Positions 1 through 9,833 of a DNA stretch of 64,000 nucleotides are shown in pieces. Each line of letters begins with the position of its first letter. Position 1 is the first letter of the stretch. The notes under the pieces are model-generated. The model was not told where the DNA came from, did not search any database, and worked only from the letters and a program-made list of their open reading frames with translations. Both the position numbers and the translations under genes were made by a program. This DNA is from Anaerorhabdus sp036637135 (GTDB taxonomy: Bacteria; Bacillota_I; Bacilli_A; Erysipelotrichales; Erysipelotrichaceae): contig NZ_JAVWNC010000001.1 of the NCBI RefSeq assembly GCF_036637135.1, positions 1 to 64,000 on the forward strand. Reading direction: 5' to 3'.

Positions 1-77
1 ACTATACTAATTTACTTGATTTCTTCTCCACCAACACTAGATTTTAAAGAACCCTAATTATTCAAAATCGACCACAC

Positions 78-124
78 AAAAAGAGGATTTCAACTTGTAT
101 TTCACAAGTGAATCCTCTCTTTTT
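78..124 (-). terminator. Terminator of the CDP-dideoxyhexose operon
   Basis: An imperfect inverted repeat (GAGGATT and ACTTGT paired with ACAAGT and ATCCTC) is flanked by A and T runs, so it can act on both strands. It lies just downstream of the rfbH stop and ends the minus-strand operon. Positions 1-77 hold nothing else I can support. Confidence 0.75.
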
Positions 125-152
125 AACCCCACAGTTGTTGCAGAATCCCCCA

Positions 153-1529
153 TCATTGTTGTTGAGTTACCCCACTATTTGGTGCGAAGCCCTCTTGTTT
201 ATTTAATTCAAAGAATTGCTTAAAAGTTTCAACAATAAACTCAAGCATATCATTATTTATAGTAGGTGCAACTCCTATCCAAAAACTATTTTTTAGCACT
301 TCGTTTGTATTTTTTAAATCACCTATAACTCTAAATCCTTCTCCACATTCTCGAAGTTCATCGAAACAAGGGTGAAGAATCATGTTAGAAGCAAATAGCA
401 TTCTAGTTTGAATATTATTACTTTCCAAATACTCAATTAATTTACCTCTCTCATTTTCTTTTCTCAGCGTTATCAAAAAACCAAACCAACTTGGATTACT
501 TTCTAATTCTTTTTCGGGTAGTATTAAATAATCAGTGAGACTGCTTAAGTTTTCATATAAATAAGAGAAATTAGATTTTCTTACTTCAGTAAACTTATCT
601 AATTTGTCAAGCTGTGCCAAACCAATAGCTGCTTGCATTTCTGTTGCTTTTAAATTATACCCAAAATGAGAATATACGTATTTATGATCATATCCTAAAG
701 GTAATTCGCCGTATTTTCTACTAAACCTATTTTTACATAGATTGTCTTGCCCACTATTACAAATACAATCTCTTCCCCAATCACGTAGAGATATCATTAT
801 TTTATGAAGAATTGAATTATTAGTATAAACTGCTCCTCCCTCTCCCATTGTTATATGATGAGGTGGATAAAAACTTGATGTTCCAATATCACCAAATGTT
901 CCAGTTTTTTTAATTTGTCCATTAACAATATATTCTGATCCTAATGCATCACAATTATCCTCGATAAGCCACAAATTATTTTTTATACAAAATGATTTTA
1001 CAATTTTGATATTGAATGGATTTCCCAAAGTATGAGCGAGCATAACTGCTTTTGTCTTGTCTGTTAAGGCCATTTCAAGTTGGTTAACATCAATATTATA
1101 TGTCGGCAATGTTATATCAACAAAGACGGGAACCGCCCCATAATTTATAATTGGACTTACTGTAGTAGGAAATCCTGCTGCAACAGTTATAACTTCATCT
1201 TTTCTCTTAATTTGTCTCTCCCCTAGCAATGGTGATGTAAGAGCCATAAATGCTAAAAGATTGGCTGATGATCCACTATTTACTAAAGAACAATACTTAA
1301 CATTCAAATAGTTGGCTAACTTTTCTTCAAATTCTAAGCAATATTTACCAGATGTTAGCCAAAAATCAAGTGCTGAATCGACTAAATTGAGGATTTCTTT
1401 ATCATCATAAGTTCTGCCTGAATAAGAGATTTTATCTCCGGGACAAAATGAGTTTTCTTTACAGTGGTATTTTAAATAATATTTACTAACTAATTCAAAA
1501 ATTTCTTTTTTATCTTTTTCTTTACTCAT
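153..1529 (-). CDS. rfbH: CDP-4-keto-6-deoxyglucose 3-dehydrase, RfbH/E1 type
   Basis: A 458-aa PLP-dependent DegT/DnrJ/EryC1-fold protein. It removes the C3 hydroxyl of CDP-4-keto-6-deoxy-D-glucose on the way to 3,6-dideoxyhexoses. The motif SFYPPHHITMGEGG (219-232) has His224 where normal aminotransferases carry the PLP-binding lysine, the hallmark of this dehydrase. Cys193 and the C-x1-C-x7-C set (Cys255, Cys257, Cys265) match the [2Fe-2S] ligands known for E1/RfbH. Its start overlaps the preceding reductase gene by 8 nt, and it is the last gene before the terminator. The partner flavin/iron-sulfur reductase (E3, DdhD) is not in the window. Confidence 0.92.
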   Translation of the reverse strand: MSKEKDKKEIFELVSKYYLKYHCKENSFCPGDKISYSGRTYDDKEILNLVDSALDFWLTSGKYCLEFEEKLANYLNVKYCSLVNSGSSANLLAFMALTSPLLGERQIKRKDEVITVAAGFPTTVSPIINYGAVPVFVDITLPTYNIDVNQLEMALTDKTKAVMLAHTLGNPFNIKIVKSFCIKNNLWLIEDNCDALGSEYIVNGQIKKTGTFGDIGTSSFYPPHHITMGEGGAVYTNNSILHKIMISLRDWGRDCICNSGQDNLCKNRFSRKYGELPLGYDHKYVYSHFGYNLKATEMQAAIGLAQLDKLDKFTEVRKSNFSYLYENLSSLTDYLILPEKELESNPSWFGFLITLRKENERGKLIEYLESNNIQTRMLFASNMILHPCFDELRECGEGFRVIGDLKNTNEVLKNSFWIGVAPTINNDMLEFIVETFKQFFELNKQEGFAPNSGVTQQQ

Positions 1530-2424
1530 TATTAAGCCCCTCTTTTACTCTTTGAACACCTTCACAAAATTCAGTGTTATATTTAAAATTTGATATTTGA
1601 TTCAAGTTTTTATATACTACTAAAGAATAGTCCACCTCATCCATAGAATTTTTGCCATACAAAATATCATATTTTATATTCAATGTTTCTTCTACTTTTA
1701 GAATATACTCCTTAAGAGGCACAATAATTCCATTACCTATATATATTTCAATATTTTTCATTAGCGAACATAACCTACTGCTATTTTCAATAATATATAT
1801 TAATGCGCAAATAACATCATCAATATATATGAAATCACAATATTGCTCGCCATTAGTTAATAAAGATATTTCTTTTTTATTAATCATTTTAAATACAATT
1901 TCATATATTATATTATTATTTCTTATACCATATATATTGGAAATATATAGTGATAAAAGTTTAATATTTAAACTAGCCAAATTTTCTCGTAGCATTCTAT
2001 GTATCTTCTTTTTAGATAAAGCATAGTTTATTCCTTCACTTTTACAACAATACTCAAGATTTTTTATGTACTCATAAACACTTCCACTATAAATAAAGTA
2101 TTGACATTTTAGTTTTGAAACAAGTTCAATACATCTCTCAGCAATTTTATAATTAACTTCGAAATAGTCATTTGATTTATTATGAACTCCAACCCAAGCT
2201 AAGTGATAAAAAAATTGTATTTTATTCTTACTTACCTTATCTATTATTAATGAAACACAATTATCATCTAGTAGATTGCAAGATAAATTCACTAAATTCT
2301 TATTATGATTTTGCTGATTAAAACTTGTAGATATTGCAAAAACTTTATTACCCCGACTTAATAGCTCACTGACTAGCTTTTCACCAATAAATCCAGAAGC
2401 ACCTGTAACAATAATATTAGCCAT
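1522..2424 (-). CDS. SDR-family NAD-dependent reductase/epimerase, probable CDP-4-keto-3,6-dideoxyhexose reductase
   Basis: A 300-aa extended short-chain dehydrogenase. The N-terminal GASGFIG is the dinucleotide-binding glycine motif, and a Ser in YSGSVYEY plus YALSK supply the Ser/Tyr/Lys catalytic set. It sits between rfbG and rfbH in a CDP-dideoxyhexose block, the position usually taken by the last-step reductase or synthase (CDP-abequose or CDP-paratose synthase type). Length fits that family. The product stereochemistry cannot be read from sequence. I chose the ATG of MANIIV, which has a GAG-type site 8 nt upstream; an in-frame GTG lies three codons earlier. It overlaps the end of rfbG by 8 nt. 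Confidence 0.7.
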   Translation of the reverse strand: MANIIVTGASGFIGEKLVSELLSRGNKVFAISTSFNQQNHNKNLVNLSCNLLDDNCVSLIIDKVSKNKIQFFYHLAWVGVHNKSNDYFEVNYKIAERCIELVSKLKCQYFIYSGSVYEYIKNLEYCCKSEGINYALSKKKIHRMLRENLASLNIKLLSLYISNIYGIRNNNIIYEIVFKMINKKEISLLTNGEQYCDFIYIDDVICALIYIIENSSRLCSLMKNIEIYIGNGIIVPLKEYILKVEETLNIKYDILYGKNSMDEVDYSLVVYKNLNQISNFKYNTEFCEGVQRVKEGLNNE

Positions 2425-3478
2425 ACATTTCACTCAAATTTATGAAGTCATTTATTTGAATTTTAGTAATCTCTATTTTATTTTCATATTTCTCCCATTC
2501 TATAACCTTTTCAATCGCTTCATTAATACTCCATGTTGGCCTCCAGTTTAGGTTTTTAGAAATTTTATCGCAATTCAATTTCAGAAAATTAGATTCATGC
2601 GGACCAGTTTTATCTATAATAGAATAATTTGCGCCTTCTTTCCAAATCTCACAAAATAATTGACATAATTTTTCCACAGTAACACAATCCTCTAATTTTG
2701 GTCCTATATTGTAATTACATGCAATTTTAAAATCCATTGTTTGCATAGCGGCTATCTTCAAATACATCAAATCAGGCTCTAATACATGTTGAAAAGGACG
2801 GATAGAATTGGGATTTCTAATCAAAATCGGTTCATTTTGTCTACATGCTTTTATACAATCTGGTATCAATCTATTCATTGAATAATCTCCACCACCTATT
2901 ACGTTACCAGCTCTACATGTTGAAACCGCTACACGTTGATTATTAAAAAATGATTTTTTATAACTGTCAGTTACTAACTCAGAACAAGACTTACTATTCG
3001 AATACGGATCAAAACCATTCAATCTGTCTTTTTCGGTGAAGGAATAATCTTCAACTTCATTGTTTTCATATACTTTATCAGTTGTTACATTTACAAACGA
3101 TACCACCGTTTTGGAAAGTCGCACACATTCACAAATATTTACTGTTCCCATAACATTAACATCGTAGGTATATCTTGGATAATTATATGAATCAATCACT
3201 AAAGGTTGTGCTGCTAAATGAATAACAATTTCAGGTTTGAATGATTCAAAAATTTTTTTTACTTCATCATAATTTCTTATATCAAGAATATTATGCGATG
3301 ATATTTTATTACATAAGGAAAGTTGATCAAATAAATTCATCTTTGAAGTTGGTTGTAATCCAATTCCGCAAATATCAGCACCAAATTCCAATAAAACAGA
3401 ACATAGCCAACTACCTTTAAACCCAGTGTGTCCGGTTATTAAAACTTTTCTTCCTTTATAGAACTCTCTAATACTCAT
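2417..3478 (-). CDS. rfbG: CDP-glucose 4,6-dehydratase
   Basis: A 353-aa extended SDR enzyme that converts CDP-glucose to CDP-4-keto-6-deoxyglucose. The fingerprint GHTGFKGSWL (16-25) is typical of RfbG/DdhB. The catalytic TTDK and the Y-x3-K in DPYSNSK follow the sugar-nucleotide 4,6-dehydratase pattern. It follows rfbF with a one-base gap and runs into the reductase gene, so the genes are probably co-translated. Assignment is firm from motif, length and neighbours together. Confidence 0.92.
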   Translation of the reverse strand: MSIREFYKGRKVLITGHTGFKGSWLCSVLLEFGADICGIGLQPTSKMNLFDQLSLCNKISSHNILDIRNYDEVKKIFESFKPEIVIHLAAQPLVIDSYNYPRYTYDVNVMGTVNICECVRLSKTVVSFVNVTTDKVYENNEVEDYSFTEKDRLNGFDPYSNSKSCSELVTDSYKKSFFNNQRVAVSTCRAGNVIGGGDYSMNRLIPDCIKACRQNEPILIRNPNSIRPFQHVLEPDLMYLKIAAMQTMDFKIACNYNIGPKLEDCVTVEKLCQLFCEIWKEGANYSIIDKTGPHESNFLKLNCDKISKNLNWRPTWSINEAIEKVIEWEKYENKIEITKIQINDFINLSEMYG

Positions 3479-3479
3479 C

Positions 3480-4256
3480 CTAATCCCACACTTTCCATGG
3501 TGCTAAATTATTATTTAGCAAAGACTCTATGTACTCTTTGTCTCTTAATGTGTCCATACATGACCAAAATCCATAATGCTTATAGGCAATAAGTTCTTTG
3601 TTTTCAGAAAGACAAATCATTGGTTCTTTCTCGAAAACTGTTTGATCATCATTGATGTAATCAAAAATTTCTTTTTCAACTACCATAAATCCTCCATTTA
3701 TCCAACCACCATCCTCAACATCTTTTTCATTAAATGACTGGACAATGCCATCCACATCCATTTCTAATGCTCCAAATCTTCCTCCTGGTCTTACAGCAGT
3801 TAAGGTTAATACTTTTTTATTTTTATTATGAAAATCAATCAACTCCTTCAAATCAACATCACAAACTCCATCTCCATATGTTAGCAAAAATGATTGATTT
3901 TCAAGATACTTTTCAATTCTTTTAATTCTACCACCTGTCATCGTATTTAAACCAGTATCAATTATTGTAACTTTCCAATTTTCAGATTCATTATTATGAA
4001 CAATCATTTTATTACCCAGTGTAAAATCAAATGTTATATCACTCGTATGTAAAAAATAATTTGAAAACCATTCCTTTATTATCTCTTGTTTATAACCTGC
4101 ACAAATAATGAACTCATCATGACCAAATGAACTGAAATATTTCATAATATGCCATAAAATTGGCTTCCCGCTAACTTCAATCATTGGTTTCGGTTTTAAA
4201 TGTGATTCTTCGCTAATTCTCGTTCCATAACCACCTGCTAAAATAACTACTTTCAT
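3480..4256 (-). CDS. rfbF: Glucose-1-phosphate cytidylyltransferase
   Basis: A 258-aa nucleotidyltransferase that makes CDP-glucose from CTP and glucose 1-phosphate, the first committed step of the CDP-dideoxyhexose pathway. The N-terminal VVILAGGYGTRISEE and the KPKPMIEV segment give the nucleotide-binding signature of the RfbF/DdhA family. I start at MKVVIL because an AGGGGTGA site lies just upstream; an in-frame ATG 21 nt earlier has none. Length matches the family. It is the first gene of the four-gene operon. Confidence 0.92.
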   Translation of the reverse strand: MKVVILAGGYGTRISEESHLKPKPMIEVSGKPILWHIMKYFSSFGHDEFIICAGYKQEIIKEWFSNYFLHTSDITFDFTLGNKMIVHNNESENWKVTIIDTGLNTMTGGRIKRIEKYLENQSFLLTYGDGVCDVDLKELIDFHNKNKKVLTLTAVRPGGRFGALEMDVDGIVQSFNEKDVEDGGWINGGFMVVEKEIFDYINDDQTVFEKEPMICLSENKELIAYKHYGFWSCMDTLRDKEYIESLLNNNLAPWKVWD

Positions 4257-4300
4257 ATAATCACCCCTGTTTATCATTTTATCAAATATATATACAATAC

Positions 4301-4369
4301 TTAATAACTTTCTTTAAGCAATCTAATATTACCATATTTTAAACTATACTTACAAAATCTAAAAGCCAT
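4301..4369 (-). other. 22-codon ORF with ribosome site in the rfbF leader
   Basis: The 4257-4526 gap separates the capG stop from rfbF. It holds a 22-codon ORF starting MAFRFCKYSLKYG, with an AAAGG-type site 6 nt upstream. I do not recognise it. It could be a scrap of a deleted transferase gene, a leader peptide or chance. No terminator was seen in the gap, so the rfb genes may be read through from capG. Confidence 0.2.
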
Positions 4370-4526
4370 AGCTTACCTTTCTCAGCAACAGTCCATAAGG
4401 TCTATGTCATCTATACAATAATGCAACTTGCTAGTATTTTAAATTTTCCTACAAACTAGTTAAACACATTTTCGATCTTGGAAAACCAGCAATATAAGAT
4501 TTATATCCTCAAATTCTTATTATTTA

Positions 4527-5669
4527 TCAGTACTTACGCCATACCATTCTATCTACAATACCTGTATAACTTTGAATAATCTTAACAACTTTATTCGATA
4601 CATTCTCATCTATATAATTTGGTACAGGCAAACCTAAATCACCATTTTCATTCATATTTACCGCAGTATCTACTGACTGAAGTACTTGATCAGTAGTTAT
4701 ACCAGCAATAATAAAATTCCCTTTGTCTATAGCTTCTGGTCTTTCCGTGCTCGTACGTATACATATTGCAGAAATCGGATTTCCTATACTTAAGAAAAAG
4801 CTACTTTCTTCTGGCAATGTGCCACTATCTGATACAACTGCAAAGGCATTCATTTGTAAACAATTGTAGTCGTGAAATCCTAGTGGTTTATTTTGAATAA
4901 CACGGTCATCGAATTTGAAACCACGTTGTTCAATATACTTTGCACTTCTTGGATGACAAGAATATAAAATAGGCATATCGTACTTTTCAGCCAGTGCATT
5001 AATTGCATTCATTAAACTAAAGAAGTTTTCTTCATTATCAATATTTTCTTCACGATGTGCCGATAATAAAATATATCTATTTTTTTCCAATCCTAACTTA
5101 TCTAGAACCCTACTTGATTGAATTTTTTCTAAATTATCATGTAGTACTTCCGCCATTGGTGAACCAACTACATATGTTCTTTCTTTTGCAGTTCCTTCGC
5201 TATTTAAGTAGCGTCTTGCATGCTCACTGTAGCAAAGATTAACATCTGCTATATGATCAACAATGCGACGATTCGTTTCTTCAGGTAAACATTCATCAAA
5301 ACAACGATTTCCTGCTTCCATATGAAATATAGGTATATGTAAACGTTTTGCACTAATTGCACTTAAACAACTATTTGTATCCCCTAGAATCAATAATGCA
5401 TCCGGTTTTACCTTAATCATTAACTCATAACTTTTTGCAATAATATTTCCAATTGTTTCTCCAAGGTGAGTTCCTACAGAATCGAGATAGTAATCCGGTG
5501 CACGTAATCCCAAATCATCAAAAAAAACTTGATTTAGCTCATAGTCATAATTTTGACCTGTATGAACTAAAATATTTTCAAAATATTGATCACATTTCTT
5601 TATTGTTGCTGCTAATCGAATAATTTCTGGTCTAGTACCGACTATTGTCATTAATTTTAATTTAGACAT
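4527..5669 (-). CDS. capG: UDP-GlcNAc 2-epimerase family enzyme, probable UDP-N-acetyl-L-fucosamine-forming CapG/FnlC
   Basis: A 380-aa non-hydrolysing UDP-sugar 2-epimerase. VGTRPEIIRL (start), HTGQNYDYEL, GDTNSCLSA, HMEAGNRCFD, SAHREENID and SDSGTLPEES are the conserved blocks of the WecB/CapG fold. The general family would make UDP-ManNAc. Directly after capE and capF it more likely performs the last step to UDP-L-FucNAc, as in the Staphylococcus capsule capE-capF-capG pathway. The start is MSKLKL, preceded by GAGGAGGTG and 1 nt after the capF stop. Confidence 0.88.
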   Translation of the reverse strand: MSKLKLMTIVGTRPEIIRLAATIKKCDQYFENILVHTGQNYDYELNQVFFDDLGLRAPDYYLDSVGTHLGETIGNIIAKSYELMIKVKPDALLILGDTNSCLSAISAKRLHIPIFHMEAGNRCFDECLPEETNRRIVDHIADVNLCYSEHARRYLNSEGTAKERTYVVGSPMAEVLHDNLEKIQSSRVLDKLGLEKNRYILLSAHREENIDNEENFFSLMNAINALAEKYDMPILYSCHPRSAKYIEQRGFKFDDRVIQNKPLGFHDYNCLQMNAFAVVSDSGTLPEESSFFLSIGNPISAICIRTSTERPEAIDKGNFIIAGITTDQVLQSVDTAVNMNENGDLGLPVPNYIDENVSNKVVKIIQSYTGIVDRMVWRKY

Positions 5670-5670
5670 A

Positions 5671-6813
5671 TTACACCTCCTCGAAGTATGTATCAGGATA
5701 ATTTGAATCGAAACACTCATTACACCACATAAATGTCACCAAATCAGTATCCCCAAGATTAGTAATGTTATGCGTATAACCACATGGTATATCTATAACT
5801 TCTATTTTATCTTCACAAACATAATACTCAGTAATTTCGACTTCATTAATTTTTCTAAAACGTATAACTCCTTTTCCACTCACAACCACAAACTTTTCAT
5901 TTTTTGTATGATGCCAGTGATTACCTTTTGTAATACCTGGTTTGGAAATATTAACACTAAATTGACCTTTTTGTTGCGTTTTAATTATTTCAGTAAAAGA
6001 TCCCCGTTGATCTATATTCATTTTCAATGGATAACTAAATTTATCACTAGGTAAATAACTAATATATGTACTATATAAGGATTTTACAAATGCATCTGAC
6101 ATGTCTGGCAAATCTAAATTTTCTCTCATTGCTTTAAACGAGTATAAATTATCAACAATATCACCCAAACTTACTCGATGAACTGTTGGTATATAACCAA
6201 ACCCATTTTCAATATGCTCTTTGCCTTGTAAAGCTTTTATGAACTCAGAAACAACATCGTCAATATAGACTAGATTCATTATTGCGTCACGATCATTAAC
6301 TGAAATATTTAAATCGCGAGTTATATTATGGCAAAATGTTGCAATTGCACTATTATAATTGGGTTTACACCATTTACCAAACACATTAGGCAAGCGATAA
6401 ATCAATGTTTTAGCATTGGTCTCTTTATTATATTCCAATAATAATTCCTCACCTGCTTTTTTTGATTCCCCATATGGATTATCCAAACTTGCTTGAATAG
6501 AACTTGTTATTAATATCGGAGCTTTATTATTATGCTTTTTCAAAGACTCCAATAAAATCTTTGTAAACCCAAAATTTCCTTCCATAAACTCAATAGTATT
6601 CTGTGGTCTATTCACTCCAGCTAAATGAAATACAAAATCACAATCTTTTGTATAATGTGCTAAAAGAGACACATCTGTATCTCTATCGAATTCTACTATT
6701 TCTAATTTATCATTTAATGAAGTGTTAAGAACCTTCCCATCTTGTATATTCTTTAACTGAGCTATCAAATTTCGGCCTATAAACCCCTTAGCACCTGTCA
6801 CTAGGATCTTCAT
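5671..6813 (-). CDS. capF: CapF-type bifunctional SDR reductase with C-terminal cupin
   Basis: A 380-aa two-domain enzyme. Residues 1-245 are an SDR domain with GAKGFIGRN at the N-terminus and the Y-x3-K in NPYGESK. Residues from about 255 to the end form a cupin with the metal-binding HWHHTKNEKF segment. This architecture is specific for CapF/FnlB/WbjC, where the cupin epimerises and the SDR reduces the product of CapE on the way to UDP-L-FucNAc. It abuts capE and is followed by capG. Confidence 0.92.
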   Translation of the reverse strand: MKILVTGAKGFIGRNLIAQLKNIQDGKVLNTSLNDKLEIVEFDRDTDVSLLAHYTKDCDFVFHLAGVNRPQNTIEFMEGNFGFTKILLESLKKHNNKAPILITSSIQASLDNPYGESKKAGEELLLEYNKETNAKTLIYRLPNVFGKWCKPNYNSAIATFCHNITRDLNISVNDRDAIMNLVYIDDVVSEFIKALQGKEHIENGFGYIPTVHRVSLGDIVDNLYSFKAMRENLDLPDMSDAFVKSLYSTYISYLPSDKFSYPLKMNIDQRGSFTEIIKTQQKGQFSVNISKPGITKGNHWHHTKNEKFVVVSGKGVIRFRKINEVEITEYYVCEDKIEVIDIPCGYTHNITNLGDTDLVTFMWCNECFDSNYPDTYFEEV

Positions 6814-7854
6814 TTATCTATTCTCCCAGGCAGCTATTTCATTTCGAATATACTCTAGAGATAATAACTTCTCTTTAACCTGTTCAACATTCAGCAATTC
6901 TGTGTTATTACTATTGAATTCAGTTAATGTATTACGTTTAACATCTCCATCTTTTACATATTTATCATAATTCAAATCACGCTTATCACAAGGGACACGA
7001 TAGAAATTCCCCATATCGATAGCATTGGCACATTCTTCATTAGTCAAGAGTGTTTCATACATCTTCTCTCCATGTCGAATACCTATAACTTTTATTTCTT
7101 GTTCAATATGAAATAGTTCATGAACAGCTTGGGCTAATATTTCGATAGTACATGCGGGAGCTTTTTGAACCATAATATCTCCTGTTGTCGCATTATCAAA
7201 GGCATATAATACGAGATCAACTGCTTCATCTAATGACATGATAAAACGCGTCATTGATGGTTCAGTAATTGTTATGGGTTTACCTTGCTTAATTTGCTCA
7301 ATCCACAATGGAATTACGCTTCCTCTTGAACACATTACATTTCCATAACGAGTACAGCAAATCATTGTTTGATTTTGTTCAACTGTTCTTGATTTTGCAA
7401 CTATAACCTTTTCCATCATCGCTTTTGATGTCCCCATTGCATTGACTGGATATGCTGCTTTATCTGTACTTAAACATATAATTTTTTTAACTTTTGCTTC
7501 AATTGCAGCCGTTAATACATTCTCTGTACCTAAAACATTGGTTTTAACAGCCTCTATTGGAAAAAACTCACATGAAGGAACTTGTTTCAATGCAGCAGCA
7601 TGAAAAATATAATCAACACCATGCATGGCATTTTTCACCGAATTAATATCTCTCACATCACCAATATAAAACTTTATTTTATTTGATCTTTCTGGATACT
7701 TTATTTGATATTCATGTCTCATATCATCTTGTTTCTTTTCATCACGTGATAAAACTCGAATTTCCTTGATATCTGTATCTAAAAATCGATTCATCACCGC
7801 ATTTCCAAATGATCCAGTACCACCTGTAATCAACAGCACCTTACCCTCAAACAT
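6814..7854 (-). CDS. capE: UDP-GlcNAc 4,6-dehydratase/5-epimerase, CapE type
   Basis: A 346-aa SDR of the polysaccharide biosynthesis protein CapD/CapE group. The start MFEGKVLLITGGTGSFGNAV carries the nucleotide-binding loop. LSTDKA and MGTSKAMMEK match the active-site region of inverting UDP-GlcNAc 4,6-dehydratases. The ATG at MFEG follows GGAGGA; upstream in-frame codons lack a site. The stop abuts capF. No clear terminator lies between this gene and the LtaS-like gene, so the whole glycan locus may be read as one or a few transcripts. Confidence 0.9.
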   Translation of the reverse strand: MFEGKVLLITGGTGSFGNAVMNRFLDTDIKEIRVLSRDEKKQDDMRHEYQIKYPERSNKIKFYIGDVRDINSVKNAMHGVDYIFHAAALKQVPSCEFFPIEAVKTNVLGTENVLTAAIEAKVKKIICLSTDKAAYPVNAMGTSKAMMEKVIVAKSRTVEQNQTMICCTRYGNVMCSRGSVIPLWIEQIKQGKPITITEPSMTRFIMSLDEAVDLVLYAFDNATTGDIMVQKAPACTIEILAQAVHELFHIEQEIKVIGIRHGEKMYETLLTNEECANAIDMGNFYRVPCDKRDLNYDKYVKDGDVKRNTLTEFNSNNTELLNVEQVKEKLLSLEYIRNEIAAWENR

Positions 7855-7973
7855 AAAATATCCTCCATTTTCTAACAATAGATTTATAGTGTTATTTATT
7901 TGAACCAAATCTATTTCTATTAACCATCTTACATTATATTATATTTTTAACTGTACTGCACCATACTTTCAAG

Positions 7974-9821
7974 TTATTCTTTCGCAAAGTAATTCATACG
8001 TATCGCCTTTTGATTAACTGTAATCAAGTTAAATACATTGTCATTAATGCTTTCAAGCTCTTCTTCTGATAGTTTTGAAGTATCAAAGATTTGCTTTGTA
8101 GCATCATAATACCCTTCATCAATTAGCCATGAATAGTCTTGAAAAATGACTATTCCTTCCTCATTCGAAAGTGCATCCCTACCTACTATCATTTGTCCAC
8201 CTATATCTAATTTAAATAAATTCGCAATTGTTGGATAGATATCGAATGTAGACGTAATATTCGTAACTTCCTTACTTTCTATACCCGGAGTCCAGATAAT
8301 AAATGGTGTTTTATAGATATCAATACCTGGATTATTACCAAATAATTCGTTCATGGCATCTTTTGATAAACCATATGGATAATGATCTCCGTATAAAATA
8401 ATGACTGTATCTTCTAATGTTCCTTGATATTTCAAATCATTGATTAATTCATCAATCCCAGATTCCAAAGTTCTTTGAGCACCCAAATAACACAATGTCT
8501 CTTCTGAGTATTTTTCACCTGGTTCTCCAAACATTTCAATAGTTTTCCATAAATCATACTCTAATTCATATCTCCCTCGAATATACGGAACATGACCTGA
8601 TACGCTAATTACAAAATCAAAATACGGTTTTTTATCCAATTCAGATGTTATGTCCACCACTTCATTCATTAAGTATTTATCATGGATCCAGTTCATCGCT
8701 TCGACAAATTCTGGTTTTTTGTATAAATTTAAATCTTCCCAATCATATAAATAATCAAAGCCATACGAATAGTGTAGCTTTTCTCTATTATAAAAGCTCT
8801 TCTTAAATGAATGAAATGAATTTGCAGAATATCCTAATTCTTTGAATTTCCAAGGTAGTGCCATTGGAAATGAATTATCTGCAAAGTCATACGATATTGG
8901 TCCATCTAGAATAGATGGTAACATACCAGTTAAGCTAATATACTCACTATCAGAAGTTGCAGTTTGAAATACTGGGGCGTAATGATTTGTAAAATTGATT
9001 CCTTCTGACTGCATTTTATAAAGAGTAGGGGTTAATTCCTCAGATATCGCAACTGGCGATAACGATTCACATAAAACTAAAATTACATTTTTCCCTTCAA
9101 ACATACCTGTATATCGATTAGTTTGAGATTTGTATGCATTATCTTCCATATACATATCTATAAGTAACTGATCATTTTCTTTACTATCTGTGTCAACTCC
9201 ATTGAAATATAACATTAAATCTCGTGTTGTAAATGAATAGAAACCAAATCGTTCTATTGATTTGATATTGTTATATAAAGTTTCATATAATAACTTATCG
9301 TTCTTGCTCATCACTTTGTTTTCTTTGTATGTATTAGGAATCAGTAATATTCCAAATATTGAAATAACCAAAATAGTTGAGAATGTAATCAATTTTATAT
9401 TTGTTGATAACTTGTAGTGAATAGGGCGTATTAAACCTATTAATAACGCAACTATTGCAGGAATAAAATAAAGAAATAGTCGAAAATCAATTTTACTTGT
9501 TGCTTCATTGCTAACTTGAAAAAACTCTTGAATTATACTAATCTTTGTGACTGAAAAAACTGTTTGGAAATAATCATAATGCAATGACTGAGCTGCAAAA
9601 AGAAAGCCTAAAAGTAATAGTATCAAAACACTATAAATCGTTCTTCCCAGTCTATTGAATAAAAACATTATTGATGTAAAAAACAAGGAGATCGAAATAC
9701 TATAAAGAAAATATGAACCAAAGAGTGTTTCAAACCCAAGATTATATCTAAAAAATATTTCTAATCCAATTATTGAAATAAACAAATAAACTATATCCAA
9801 TATTCCTAATGTTTTTTTCAT
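7974..9821 (-). CDS. LtaS-like membrane sulfatase-fold transferase (phosphoglycerol transferase)
   Basis: A 615-aa protein with about five membrane segments in the first 165 residues, then an extracellular alkaline-phosphatase/sulfatase domain. Glu252 in LVLCESLSP and Thr289 in QTATSDSEY fit the metal ligand and catalytic threonine of lipoteichoic acid synthase. ILYGDHYPYG supplies further metal ligands. The family moves phosphoglycerol from phosphatidylglycerol to an extracellular acceptor. Its location inside a glycan locus suggests it decorates that polymer rather than, or as well as, building lipoteichoic acid. The acceptor cannot be read from sequence. Confidence 0.82.
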   Translation of the reverse strand: MKKTLGILDIVYLFISIIGLEIFFRYNLGFETLFGSYFLYSISISLFFTSIMFLFNRLGRTIYSVLILLLLGFLFAAQSLHYDYFQTVFSVTKISIIQEFFQVSNEATSKIDFRLFLYFIPAIVALLIGLIRPIHYKLSTNIKLITFSTILVISIFGILLIPNTYKENKVMSKNDKLLYETLYNNIKSIERFGFYSFTTRDLMLYFNGVDTDSKENDQLLIDMYMEDNAYKSQTNRYTGMFEGKNVILVLCESLSPVAISEELTPTLYKMQSEGINFTNHYAPVFQTATSDSEYISLTGMLPSILDGPISYDFADNSFPMALPWKFKELGYSANSFHSFKKSFYNREKLHYSYGFDYLYDWEDLNLYKKPEFVEAMNWIHDKYLMNEVVDITSELDKKPYFDFVISVSGHVPYIRGRYELEYDLWKTIEMFGEPGEKYSEETLCYLGAQRTLESGIDELINDLKYQGTLEDTVIILYGDHYPYGLSKDAMNELFGNNPGIDIYKTPFIIWTPGIESKEVTNITSTFDIYPTIANLFKLDIGGQMIVGRDALSNEEGIVIFQDYSWLIDEGYYDATKQIFDTSKLSEEELESINDNVFNLITVNQKAIRMNYFAKE

Positions 9822-9833
9822 ATACTGCCCTTT

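Noticed and set aside
1652..2026. 124-aa plus-strand ORF opposite the SDR reductase
   Set aside because: It is AT-rich and hydrophobic only as the reverse of the reductase gene, with no ribosome site.
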